Shown: positions 21,085 to 31,899, numbered from the stretch's first letter. The stretch is 64,000 nucleotides of DNA from Nemania diffusa (GCA_038501195.1 JBBPUQ010000006.1:4340001-4404000); one strand, 5' to 3'. The notes: a model not told the origin generated them from the letters alone. Numbers and translations: made by a program.

Positions 21085-22494
21085 ATGATGGTACCGCTTG
21101 CGGATTTCATACTGGCGATAGAGAGAGGATTCTCAGTCGCGGTCACCCATTCCATGATGCTATGGCCCGGCGGCGGATGGGCCGCCCTAGCTACACAGTT
21201 TGCATACCTCGCGTCTGGCTATAGTCTTGCCTTCTACGCCCTCAAGACTTGGTTGCCTCATCGAATCGTGAATGTCTCGCCTGCCAATGTATGCCTCGCA
21301 TGGACCTCAGCGTTTGCACTGCAGGTATTTGGGAATATCGTGAACCTCAGGATCGCAGACAGAGTCGCCCCTTGGATCTCCGATGCCTGGTCGTCGGTCT
21401 CTCGCATGATATCGGAGTTTATCCCGTTCTGTTCCGTCTTCGGTGGGATGTCCCCTCGCCACATGTTGTCCGGTGTCATTTCGTTCTTCGCACAACCCCA
21501 CGCGACGAACATAGTGCATCAGATGATTACCATTACAATCGTCTTATGGCTTGTCATAAGGCCCCTCTTGACCTTTCTTGGCCATCGTATCCAGGGGACA
21601 ACCGACAACGAGGCTCGTCTAGCTGATAAACGCTATATCGAGTGTACCCCTGAGGGAAAAGGTATCTACAGGCGGGTGAATGTGATAATGGAAAACAGCA
21701 ACGGCCACTGGAAGAAGTTTCAAGGCAGGTTTCCCGGCAGGGTATGTCAATTAGAGGAAGGGGCATCACCAGAACAAATCCAGAGCCTAGATCAACTCCT
21801 TGGCGTGACGCTCCCAGAGGACTACAAGCTCTTTCTGCGACACACCAATGGCCTAGACAACGTTCTAGACGGCGGCTTTGCACATCTCACATTTATGTCG
21901 ACCGAAAGCACTAAGTGGCTAGAAGATATTTACCACTGGCCCTGCTTGAGAACTCAGGATCTCTGGGCAACTTGGTTTATCGAGTCCATGTTTGGGCGAG
22001 GCACTCGAAAGGACTTGGCCGAGCAAGTAGCCGGGAAGAGCAACATCCGGCATCGTACGAGATTCATCAAGATCGCCTCTCGCACGACCACATCGGGCGG
22101 GGTGTTCCTCGTGCCTCCGGGAGACTGTCGCAGCATCGCGCGGGAATGGGTACGGAGCGCGCTCGAAGACGAAGGGCGATGCGGGGCACTCATCGGTCGC
22201 ATCGACCACCACGGGCAGACCTACTTCAAGTCGGGCCGTCTTCTCGTGCTGCTGCAGAACTGGGAGAAGTGGCTAGTGCTGCAGGTGGACGAAGACGGGA
22301 AGCACTGTCGACTTTACCCGCACTTCACGGCACTATTGCAAACTCTTGCTGAGGTGAGCGACCGACCGACGAAGGAGCTGTTTGTCAACGGGATCTGCGA
22401 ATCTACCTACGCAGAGTTTTGTGTTTCGAAATGGGAAGGGGTATGGAATTACGCCGTGGAGGATGCCTGGGAAGTCTGGAAGAGAGGTGCTTAA
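21085..22494 (+). CDS. Membrane protein with SUKH (SMI1/KNR4) domain
   Basis: Intronless, 469 residues from the tandem ATG at 21085/21088. The N-terminal third is hydrophobic, with probable membrane segments near residues 32-53, 66-87 and 146-166 and a less hydrophobic stretch around 110-135. The soluble remainder carries a SUKH-type signature at about 239-256 (LGVTLPEDYKLFLRHTNG), the classic SMI1/KNR4 motif, followed by GGFAHLTF and DLWATWF. Conserved-looking pieces further on are GGVFLVPPG, REWVRSALE and VNGICESTYAEF. In yeast, Knr4/Smi1 coordinates cell-wall synthesis signalling. In bacteria, SUKH proteins are immunity partners of toxins. Fungal SUKH proteins with an N-terminal membrane region are less familiar to me. 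A wall or membrane scaffold role is inferred. No disabling mutation was seen. Confidence 0.8.
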   Translation: MMVPLADFILAIERGFSVAVTHSMMLWPGGGWAALATQFAYLASGYSLAFYALKTWLPHRIVNVSPANVCLAWTSAFALQVFGNIVNLRIADRVAPWISDAWSSVSRMISEFIPFCSVFGGMSPRHMLSGVISFFAQPHATNIVHQMITITIVLWLVIRPLLTFLGHRIQGTTDNEARLADKRYIECTPEGKGIYRRVNVIMENSNGHWKKFQGRFPGRVCQLEEGASPEQIQSLDQLLGVTLPEDYKLFLRHTNGLDNVLDGGFAHLTFMSTESTKWLEDIYHWPCLRTQDLWATWFIESMFGRGTRKDLAEQVAGKSNIRHRTRFIKIASRTTTSGGVFLVPPGDCRSIAREWVRSALEDEGRCGALIGRIDHHGQTYFKSGRLLVLLQNWEKWLVLQVDEDGKHCRLYPHFTALLQTLAEVSDRPTKELFVNGICESTYAEFCVSKWEGVWNYAVEDAWEVWKRGA

Positions 22495-23726
22495 GTAGAT
22501 AGAGAGTAACTATCTACACAGATCAGGCAGCCCGCAAGCTATGCGAGTTGGTACTGTGAGCAATAGGCTCGGTGTCTCCGATACAAACCCGATGTTGAGA
22601 GAGAGGCAGAACTACAAGAATATCGACTACCTACGGCGAGTTAGCTAACTGAATATGAATACTTGTTTGTCGTACGATGGAAGAAATAGGCATTACCATC
22701 ACTATTTCTTAGCCTCTAGGACCGCCGTGTTATGACTTCGTCCCCACTCCATTTAGGACCGTGTCCTGAGCTTTCGGTAATCCCTAGGGATGAAATACGG
22801 TACCCTTTGCTATCGTTCAAGTAAACGTCCTCCTCTCCTACTAATGAGTGCTCCGTAGTAGTAGTTCGTCTCTGCCTCGGGTCGGCCGGTGGCTAGTATA
22901 AAAAAGGGCTGACCTGCACGTAAGAACGAGATGAAAAAACAAAAGAAAAATGAAAGTTGTCGCGCCAACAGAGATGCTCCATTAATAAACAAAGGATACC
23001 GATATAGGTTAGTGTATTTACTACCTAGTACCTATTCAGTAGCTCCGGACGCTATTTACATTCCTAGATACAGTTATTTTAGCAGCGGCGTTAATCGCTA
23101 CGTAGAATGAGATTTAAGACCTCGATAGATAATAAATTATTTGGCTTCCGAGCACTTTCATTTTCGTCTCCGTTGTTCTTATTCGCTCTTATTAGGAACT
23201 TATGTGCCTAACAAAAGACACAAGATCCGTAGGGCCAGAAGAGATGGGTCACAGAGATAACAAGTATCGCGGGGTTTGATAGGCGCAGAAGATGATGTCA
23301 TAGTCTGACTGCTAGTTTTCGCTATCGTGTAGGTAGCTCAACACATCATCGACGATAGACAAGTAATATGATCACTTACTTTGCTGGGTTCTTTTTATTC
23401 TCGATCAGTTAATTTCGCCATTGTTGCAGTTTTCAATTTACACAAGACGCATTTGTAACACTTCACTGGTCGGTCATCGGGCGCATCACTGTACGAGTTG
23501 TTACCCAAACAGCAATGTTCATCGTGATACCTCTTATTACACCTATCGAATCTTCATACGTCATCGCCCCTCTGGATAAGTCTTGAATACTTAAATTATT
23601 CCTTACTTGATCTCTCCTTGTTTATACTTGCGTCATTAGACCGCTAGTTTTACGGCGTCCGTTATATGGCACGTATAAGTCCAACCAGCCTTATCAATAC
23701 CAATCTCTATATACGGGAAAGCCAAG
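22495..23726. other. Intergenic upstream of the transporter
   Basis: About 1.2 kb, moderately AT-rich and without recognisable genes (22810-22992 on minus is uninformative). The right end should hold the promoter of the MFS gene. The last bases before its start (AATCTCTATATACGGGAAAGCCAAG) contain a TATATA at about 23708-23713. No repeat was noted. Confidence 0.5.
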
Positions 23727-25415
23727 ATGCCGTTCCCGCCAGCTCGAGGGGATGACCCGACTTCGACAGGGAGACATGGGTTGAACTTTCTTACCAAGAA
23801 GCACGAGATAGTAATCTTCAGCAGTACTGCAATTGCCTTATACGGATACGACCAGGGTATGATGAGTTTAATTAATACGAATCGCTCTTATCTCCGCACC
23901 ATGGCAATAGCTGGCGACTCACCCATTGTTGGCATCATCGTTTCCGTCTACTACCTTGGATGCACTATCGGCGCCGTTCTCGCTTCTTACTGGGCCGACA
24001 AGAAAGGCCGCAAACCTTCGATCTCTGCCTGTCTCGCAACAAGTATCGTTGGCAATCTACTGATGTTCGTCGCCGGGATGAGCCCTAGCGGATCAAGTCC
24101 GTGGAACGGTGCTGCTATCGCGTTTATGATAGCTGGTCGAATTATTCTCGGCCTCGGTGTGGGTGGCATCGATGTTACGATACCCGTCTATAGTGCGGAA
24201 TTGACTAGAGACAAGTCCAGAGGGCGCGCTTTAGCCCAGGAATTCCAGATGAACATATTCGGTCTCTTGGCTGCATTCTCACTCAATTTGGGTGTAACCA
24301 TTGGCCTCGGCAAGGACAGCCAGTGGGCCTGGAGGATACCTATCGTCGTGATGCAAGCTTTTCCCATCTTGCTAATCTCCTGCATTAGTAGGTTGCCTGA
24401 GTCTCCTAGGTGGTTCGTTAGCCAGGATAGGCACGATGAGGCCATGGAAGCTTTGACCACTCTATTTGACGAACCTAAAGCAAAGGAGACATTGGATGAT
24501 CTTGTTCGGGCTCAAGCCGAGGAGAGTCAGGAAAGAACAAGCTATATCGATATGATTTCACCTCAGGGTAGCCAATTTCATCCTACTATGCTAACCGTCA
24601 TGGGCCAAATCAATCAAGCTCTTACTGGGTATGGCGCAGTGCCCGTTTACGGTCCGCAGATTTTTGAACTGCTCGGATTCGGCGTACGCAATGCAGAGTT
24701 TGTTACTCTAGGCAACTATATCAGCTATTTCCTCATGATGACGGTAGCCTGGATGACGATCGATGCGCTTGGGCGGCGAAAGTTGATGATCTGGGGTTCG
24801 GCTGGCTTATCCACCTGCTTCGCTCTGCTCACTATATGCGGCGGACTATCGCTAGATGTCGCTCATGTGTCCGTTCTAGGCACTGAAATTTTCGGTTCTG
24901 TCGTTCTATTTATCGCTACTGCGATATTTGGCATCTGTTGGCTGACAACTGTCTGGCTGATACCGACAGAGATATATCCCAATGGGGCGAGAGCACTAGG
25001 TAGTAGTGCTTCGGTCATCACATGGGGGCTTGCGAACTTCGCTATCACCCTCTTGACCCCTATAAGTAATACCCCCTATTTGTCCAACCTCATTCAATTT
25101 TACTTGCAAGGAAACGTCATAAGAATAAAGCTAATCTTCGATGCAGTGTTTAATAATCTCCAATATTGGTTGTTCCTAGTATTTGCTGCTACTAATGCCA
25201 TTGCAGGGTGGTGGACCTGGTCTTACTCCCCCGAGACAGGTGGGCGCAGTTTCGAGGAGAATCAAGAATTTTTCATCTCAGCTGCTGAAAATAACAGTTG
25301 GGTGGTTAGGAAGGTTGATGGTGGCAAGTTCTTGCACATGCCACGCAGGGAATTGGGCGATGAAGTTGGAAAGGCTACTGGGTCCGAGATCACCCCATTA
25401 CTTGATTCGCGTTAA
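23727..25415 (+). CDS. MFS sugar transporter family protein
   Basis: Two exons: 23727-25065 and 25147-25415, with intron 25066-25146 (81 bp, A|GTAATA...GATGCAG). Splicing joins LLTPI-MFNNLQYWLFLV and gives 535 residues. The intron is a multiple of three and has no stop, so unspliced message stays open and would insert 27 residues between late membrane helices. Twelve hydrophobic segments are expected. Sugar-porter signatures are present in order: YGYDQGMMS in helix 1, ADKKGRKP after helix 2, GRIILGLGVGG, PVYSAEL, RLPESPRWFV, the Gln-rich QINQALTGYGAVPVYGP, DALGRRKL, WLIPTEIYP and the terminal SPETGGRSFEE. It probably moves a hexose or related small molecule across the plasma membrane; the substrate is not predictable. 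It is the transporter nearest the PKS remnant, but there is no direct evidence of a pathway link. Confidence 0.92.
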   Translation: MPFPPARGDDPTSTGRHGLNFLTKKHEIVIFSSTAIALYGYDQGMMSLINTNRSYLRTMAIAGDSPIVGIIVSVYYLGCTIGAVLASYWADKKGRKPSISACLATSIVGNLLMFVAGMSPSGSSPWNGAAIAFMIAGRIILGLGVGGIDVTIPVYSAELTRDKSRGRALAQEFQMNIFGLLAAFSLNLGVTIGLGKDSQWAWRIPIVVMQAFPILLISCISRLPESPRWFVSQDRHDEAMEALTTLFDEPKAKETLDDLVRAQAEESQERTSYIDMISPQGSQFHPTMLTVMGQINQALTGYGAVPVYGPQIFELLGFGVRNAEFVTLGNYISYFLMMTVAWMTIDALGRRKLMIWGSAGLSTCFALLTICGGLSLDVAHVSVLGTEIFGSVVLFIATAIFGICWLTTVWLIPTEIYPNGARALGSSASVITWGLANFAITLLTPISNTPYLSNLIQFYLQGNVIRIKLIFDAVFNNLQYWLFLVFAATNAIAGWWTWSYSPETGGRSFEENQEFFISAAENNSWVVRKVDGGKFLHMPRRELGDEVGKATGSEITPLLDSR

Positions 25416-25749
25416 ATACCTTGAACGAGTTGATGAAATAAGTGGTTTATAAGTAGCAAATTTATACTACCATTGAACTATAGTTAGTTAGCTTAAATTT
25501 CCACATATACGACACTTTACCCGCTCTTGTTATCTATCATTGTTACAACATTATTATGTTAAGCTTTCACCTGTATGAAAATCTTTAGGTCAATTTATCC
25601 GCGAATGAGATAGGCGAGTAATGTGAACTGGCATTTAATACTATGTTATACGGGCAACTTTAGCCTTTCTCCCTCCATAGAAAGTCTTCCCTATCGTTCT
25701 AGAGAATGGCTTGCTGTAACATTTGCAACACGTATATCTGCCATATTCT
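25416..25749. other. Short convergent intergenic region
   Basis: AT-rich spacer between the stops of the transporter (plus) and the next secreted protein (minus). It probably holds both 3' ends. An alternative reading frame on minus ends at 25641 and might be a downstream coding part of the neighbouring gene if its last codons are wrongly modelled. Confidence 0.45.
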
Positions 25750-26217
25750 TTACCAAGTTGAAGGACAGGCGCTGCAACTAGGGATATCGCTGATGGGGCG
25801 AAGACCATCTTTATCGTCGAACACGCCTTGGGTGTCAAGAAAACCCTCAGGCAATTGGAGGTCGATGCTGTGAACAAAGCGATCGTTCGCGCCGTAGTAG
25901 GTAACTGGGTCATCTTCAGGCCAGTACAGGTAACCGCGTAGGTCGTTCATGGCTTGAATGTGCAGCTGGTTGGCAGCCATGACTCTCTCGAACAGCTCAT
26001 CCGCCACAGCCCTTTGCGTCACATTGAGTGGGTTCCCGTCAGCCCCCTTGTGCGCTGCCTCGGAGTAATAGTTGTCGACTCGGACGCGATCAGTGTTGAG
26101 GTTGAGTTCCATTAAACCCAATGAGTAGGTCAGCTTCTTCCAAGATGGAGTCAGGTCGCCGGCTATAGCACCGCGAAGAGCGGAGAGCGCGATAACTGAG
26201 ATGCAAGAAACCTTCAT
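25750..26217 (-). CDS. Predicted secreted protein, unknown family
   Basis: An open frame of 155 residues from ATG 26217. It has a signal peptide (MKVSCISVIALSALRGAIAG) and a mature part with LMELNLNTDRVRVDNYYSEA, NPLNVTQRAVADELFER, AMNDLRGYLYWPED and HSIDLQLPEGFLDTQG. I do not recognise the family. An Asn-X-Thr site (NVTQ) and the signal peptide suggest secretion. The end (SCSACPSTW, then TGGTAAAG) is suspicious because GGTAAAG could be a splice donor. A second minus-strand frame continues to 25641 and ends in a Cys/Lys-rich segment (YTCCKCYSKPF). The true C-terminus may therefore be longer, or the gene may carry a late frameshift. It is divergent from the PKS remnant side, with about 1.4 kb of spacer. 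Confidence 0.6.
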   Translation of the reverse strand: MKVSCISVIALSALRGAIAGDLTPSWKKLTYSLGLMELNLNTDRVRVDNYYSEAAHKGADGNPLNVTQRAVADELFERVMAANQLHIQAMNDLRGYLYWPEDDPVTYYGANDRFVHSIDLQLPEGFLDTQGVFDDKDGLRPISDIPSCSACPSTW

Positions 26218-27671
26218 TTTGGACTTGATGACACTTGAATTGACTTGAAATGGTATGACTATTGGTATAGATGGATGAGTAAGTTTCCTGCGTTGGATAT
26301 TAGAAGCTAAGTGGCCTCGAATATGGGGATATTGTCGATGAAATACATCGTGGTATTAATAGAGGTTTGTTTCTAGAAGCATCAGATTCCGGGTAATGAG
26401 ATGTGTTCCCAATCGTGTATCGGGAATTGTACCTCCGCCGGGAAGTAGAAAGATTCCATCTCTACACTTTCGTGGTAGTTAGTACTTCCTTCCTGCAACA
26501 CGGCACGGCATTGTTTAAGGATGCCATCCCCTTCATGATGCTGATCGCTATCAAGGCATCCTAGTCTTCGTAAACTAGAATTTGGATCACGCGTACGCGA
26601 TGGTCTGGAATACTCAGGACTGCTACCTAATATCTAGCTTTTTTGTTGGCGGGGAAATGGAGATCGGAGTCTTATCTCCTTCATGTTGGAGGCGGCGCAG
26701 CAGAACATGAAGCTTGGCTTGCATTTCATTTGCTCATAAACAAACGGCTATTTTCAAATGGTAAGCTTCTATACTACATGATCTGTTATGGCCTGCATCC
26801 CATGGTAATAGCGTGGTATCCAGAGCTAGCCAATATTTTATACGGCGTATTGTATAGAGAGAGTTGAAGGCCGCGGTCTATGCTGCCTTATCTTATACTG
26901 AGAGAAATCAATAAATACTGTTGATCTAGCTGAGATTGTTTCCTCGATATGCTGTAACCTAATTTAGCATAAAAATTAATTCAAATTCGGTTTGCCTGTG
27001 GGATCTCTTAATATTCTACGTCAGTTACCTATCGAGTTTTTGTTGCTGAGTAGGTATTTCGTCTAGAGAATTGCCGGACATATCAAGCATGTTGCCTATA
27101 GTGATAGTGTGGTTAAACCTGCACTCGAAAGTAAGGGGGAATTATTAATTAGGCTTAGTTTTCAAAGTTTGTGTTGAATTTTTCTATTTATTTCAAGCAG
27201 TTTTTTGTAAAAGCTGCTTTTTGAAAACCAGTAAAATCTTTACTTGTCAGTCTCCAAAGTGTGTGCTATTTACACGTTCCGTTTTAATAATTCTCACAAT
27301 TCAACTACGCTAGGTCTAAATATCAATATGAGAAATGTATGATCAGAACACAAGGTAGTCCAACTCATTTAAGAAAGTTACGTAAAGGAAGGTTGCAAGA
27401 ATGCTTGCTGAACATTTTCTGTCAAGTGTATAGTAGGGCATTATTTAGTTGACGCACTGTACCTTTACTTCTACACTCTAATCTTAACCGTGCATTTATT
27501 CAATTAACAGGTATTGCGCAATCCACGCGACAAGGCTCTTCATAGTAAGAGCTCGCCGGAGGCTCGTGCACGCGGGCTAACGTTAGGTAACAAAATACTC
27601 TATTTGCGCTACATGTGTTATACAATCTTCAATCTATGTCCTTCAATCTTGAGCAGAATAACGCGAGGGAT
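26218..27671. other. Gene-poor spacer before the PKS remnant
   Basis: About 1.45 kb, increasingly AT-rich towards 27.2 kb. Open stretches at 26643-26867 and 27514-27747 (plus) have no motif; the latter overlaps the antisense of the PKS end. The left end should hold the promoter of the secreted-protein gene. No repeat or RNA gene was recognised. Confidence 0.5.
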
Positions 27672-30600
27672 TTACGCGACTACCCCTGTCAGAAACTCGC
27701 TCTTGGTAGCGACCATAGTGCCAAAGACAGCCAGGGATGTGCTCTGAAGGATTTTCAAAGATGGACAGCTTGGCTTTGACGGAGCTGCTGAGCCAATTAC
27801 GCAGTTCCACTGCAACGAGCGAATCAACGCTATAGTGGGATATTGACAGGGTGCCGTCGATTTCGGTAGAGTCGAGGTTGAATATCCTGGCAAGTTTGCT
27901 CTACCGTGATAGCTTCGGCCGCCTGCACCATTGTCACCATCGCAGCAGAGAGGGCCTGCGTCAGAGGCATATCGCCACTGGTTTGGGTCTGGGCCTTGTT
28001 GCCATCGGACCCCGCAGCCCTCGCAACAGCCTGCAAAGCTCGGAACCGAGGATCGCGCTTAATAGGGGAACTACTCTCCACGTTGGTCCATGAATCAATG
28101 GACGTCACAACCTGGGCGTCGTCGACGCTGGGGCGGAGGGGGTTGCAGATTCCTGATTCAATAAGACGCAAGACTCTCTTGATCTCGATGGGAATTGACC
28201 CGAGCTGGATCACACGACTAAGCACATCATCTGTTGATTCTGCTACAAACCCGACTGACTTGACGCCTCCAAGATCGAGCGACACATCGGGAAGTCCGCG
28301 GGCCGTGCGGTAACGGGCCAGCGCATCTAGAAATGTATTTCCTGTAGCGTAATTAGCCTGGGACACGTGTCCGCTCACACCTGTGAGCGAGGACAGCATG
28401 ACAAAGAAGTCGAGATTCTTCACACAATTATGATATTCCAGGCACCAGCGACTTTGGGCGAGACAACGCGGCGCCACTGTTCATAGGTCATCCGTTCCAG
28501 CACAGTATCCTAAAGCAATTCCTCGTTAGTGTTTCTCATGGCGACGAAATGGGACAATCTGGAAACTTGAAGACGAAACAAAAGCTAAGATGTTCAGAGC
28601 AATGGGGGATACTCACTTGCAAAAGCATAGCCGCGTGAATAACTCCCTTAATAGGTGGCATGGAGCCGCTGCAGCTCTTCAGCAGTGAACTAAGGCTGCT
28701 TTCGTCTACAACACCACAGTTTCGGATCTGTAGATGACATCCCAAGTCTAAGGCTTCCTGCCGAAGCTGTGGCGCGTCAACGTGAGTTTCCGCATTACGG
28801 GACACGAGAAGAACATGTCGAGCTCCTCGTTCAGCTAACCAAATGGTGATAGTCCGGCCGATACCGCCCACTAAATAGGCAGCTTCCGTTGCATGTGCTC
28901 CCAAGAAGCGTAGCTGTTGTTGGCGAGAGACAACTTTGATTAAATCATCAAGACGCGGCGCGAGGACGATCTTGCCCGTATGGGTGCCGCCTTGCATCGT
29001 TCTCATGGCCTTCCCCATGTCTGATTGAGTACGAGGTGATGGGGCCAACAACCCCAACAGCACCTTGCGCCCGTAGACGAATGGCACCGTCAAGGGCACA
29101 GCGGACTTGAATACCCTTGTGCTTTCCCAGCTGCAGTATATCGATGCCGTAAATGTTAGCGCAGCGTGTAAATGGTGTCATATCTAAACGCCGCGCAGCC
29201 TCCATATCCACCTTGCCGATTTCCAGAAAGCGACTAAATGGAGCCAGGCACTCCTAAGTGGCCTTTAGTAGCGGGCCAGCCAAGTAATTCATGACAACGT
29301 CGACGCCCCGACCTTCAGGCGTCATCGCCTTGATCCCCGCAGCGAATGACGTATCACGACTTGAAAAAATGTGATCCGGGGCAAGTCCATATGTGTTGAT
29401 CAGGAAGTCTCGCTTAGCCTGTGACGAACATGTCGCAAAGACCTCAGCATGAGGTGTCGCGCGAGCATTAGTGTGGCCTGACCAATGCCGCCGGTCGCTG
29501 AATGTATGAGGATAGATTCGCCTTTTTCTATAAGTGCTAAATCGACGAGGCCATGGTATGCGGTCGACCATATATATGGAATTGTCGCTGCCTCAAACGA
29601 CATAGTATCAGGAATTGCGGCCGCACTCGACCAGCGCGAGAACACTCTACTGCCGAACCGGTTTTCGGCAATCACGCACACACGATCGCCAACCTTCAGA
29701 CCACTTGTCGGCGTGTCTGCATTAGGCCCGAGGCGTGTGACGATACCGCTACACTCATTGCCGATGAGGGTCTCGTCGAGCTGTCCCAGTGAAGTCAAAA
29801 CATCACGGAAATTTAGGCCAAACGACTTGGGCTCTATCTCTACATACCCTCTTGGAACGTCTCCCGCGATGGCCGGATTGTCTACAAAATGGGTGTTGCT
29901 CAACAGACCGTTTGGATCTACTTCATAGACCTAATTCCAGCCTGGCTGATGCCAGGGGAGCATTTCGGCCCCTGGGTTAATAGGATTTGTGACGGCCGCA
30001 TTTTCTTCCACTCCATCGGGGTAGACGCGCAGGACGTGTAGAATTGAGTCTTTGACGGCATACTCGCGCTCTGTCGACGAAAGATCGACCCGCTCGTCGA
30101 AACTCTCTTCCAATACGCTCAGCGTGTGCTTACGCTTTGAGTCAGACCAGAGTCCATGTGTGCCTTGTTCGAAATCAAGATGGACGATACGCTTCGACGC
30201 ATCTTCTTCTCGCAAGGTTCGCAAAAGTCCCTGCGTCATTCCAAACTTTGGAGCTCCCGACGCTGCTATTGAACCACAGCTTAGTCAAAGTAGTCCGGCA
30301 CTGCTGAGGAGCACCTTCCGAAGCTTGTCGAAGGTCGCGCTATCAATGGTATCGAGAAGAGGCTGCTTCGTCTCTGCAATGAAGATGTAAACCGAATCCT
30401 CTTTTATAGTGGCATCCTCAAGACGCTGAGCCGATGACAAGATTGTATCAGTGCTCTCTTGGATCTCTCGCCGCAGCGAGCTTACCCAAGTAGCCGGAGA
30501 TTTCGATTCGGCGTAAAGGAGGGATATTTCTGCTGGGAAGGCTGGCTGCTTCGGGGCCGTACTCAGGATTATTTGGGACGATTGATAATTCGAATCCTCA

Positions 30601-31066
30601 CAATCACTGATCTCTAATTCCACGCCGGTGAAACCAGCGTCTTTGAGAAGGGAGTCCCACTCTGTTGGCGGAACGAGGGCGTCATTTTCAGACCATCGTC
30701 CAGGAGTTGTGCCCAGAATAAGTTGTGTATCTACACTTAGCTGATTTGTGTCAATCATAATTAGCTGCCCTGCCGGTCGTAGTAGGCTTTTGACATGAGG
30801 TAGGAAGCTACCTAAAGCCTGTCGACCGGGCGCTGAGTAAGGGACCAAAATTAAATCGTACTGAGATGTAGCAAAGCCCTGGCTTTTGGGTTCCGTGTCG
30901 AGGCGTGGCGTTCGGTACTCTAGAAGGCTACCATAGGCCTCAAGACCCTTTTTCGCAGCCTGAAGTGCCTCTTCTGTTGGCTGAGTAAGTTCGAAGCTTG
31001 CGCAAAGGGGCCCGGAAGTGAAATACGAAGCTGTGAGTGCATCGAGGATCGGCTTGGTTGCGTAGC
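27672..31066 (-). pseudogene. Decayed highly reducing polyketide synthase (MT-ER-KR-ACP part)
   Basis: The minus strand reads through the second half of a fungal highly reducing PKS. The C-methyltransferase is entered mid-domain (YDLILVPYSAPG, LLRPAGQLIMID). Next come an inter-domain region (LREEDASKRIVHLDFE), the enoylreductase ([20 protein letters not shown]), the ketoreductase (AERGARHVLLVSR, MLSSLTGVSG, ANYATGNTFLDALARYR) and a carrier domain with the phosphopantetheine serine (YSVDSLVAVELRNWL). KS, AT and DH are absent because homology ends at 31066 against the AT-rich block. Disablements seen: in-frame TGA 30287-30285, TAG 29933-29931 and TAG 29256-29254; frameshifts near 29449, 29035, 28440, 27893 and 27775; and the KR nucleotide-binding loop is about three residues short (YLVGGIGR). 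One intron (donor GTGAGT near 28628, acceptor near 28513) is still recognisable. Clearly inactive; it once extended a methylated, reduced polyketide chain. Confidence 0.93.
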
Positions 31067-31899
31067 CAATATATATATTTTGTAAATAAAGTTTTAATTA
31101 GGTATATATTATTGAAAGAATTTTAAAATATAAAATTTAAATTGAAATTATATATAATATAATTTAATCGCTTTTAATATAATAAAACTTAATATTAATA
31201 TAATATTTTTTTTTTTTAAATTTTATAACTTTTATAAAAAATTTATTAAAAACTATAATTAAATTATTAAATTTATAATATAATTAATAATAAAAAAATA
31301 CTTTTTTTATAAATTAATAAATATAATTAAACATTTTTATAATTAAAAAAAGCTTTTATATATTATTTAATATTATAATATTTTAAATATAATTTATTTA
31401 TTATAGTTAAAATTAATACTTTTAATAATATAGTTATAAATATTTTATTTTAAAAATATAAAAATAATTAATATTTAATTATATATTATTTTTAAACTTT
31501 ATATAATATTAAATAAAAGGATAAAAGTTTTAATAAAAAAATATTTATAATATTTTTAACTTTTAAAAAATAATAATTTAAATTAATTAATAATTATATT
31601 AAATTGTTTTTAATATTAATTAATTATTAAATTTTGAAATATTTTAATTAAAAATAATATTTAAATTTATAATAAATATAATATTTAAAACTATTTATAA
31701 AATATAATTTTTATATTATTTATTGTTTTAAAAAATAAAATATATTAATTAATTATAAAAGTATTTTAAAAAAATAAAAAAAACTTTAATATAAAAATTT
31801 ATTATAAAAAGATTTTTTTTAATAATAATAAATTATAATAATTAATTAATAATTTAATTATTTATAATAAAAAGTTTATAATTTTGTTTTTTTTTATAT

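Noticed and set aside
26643..26867. 74-codon plus frame with some hydrophobic residues
   Set aside because: No recognisable signal peptide or family; length is expected by chance.
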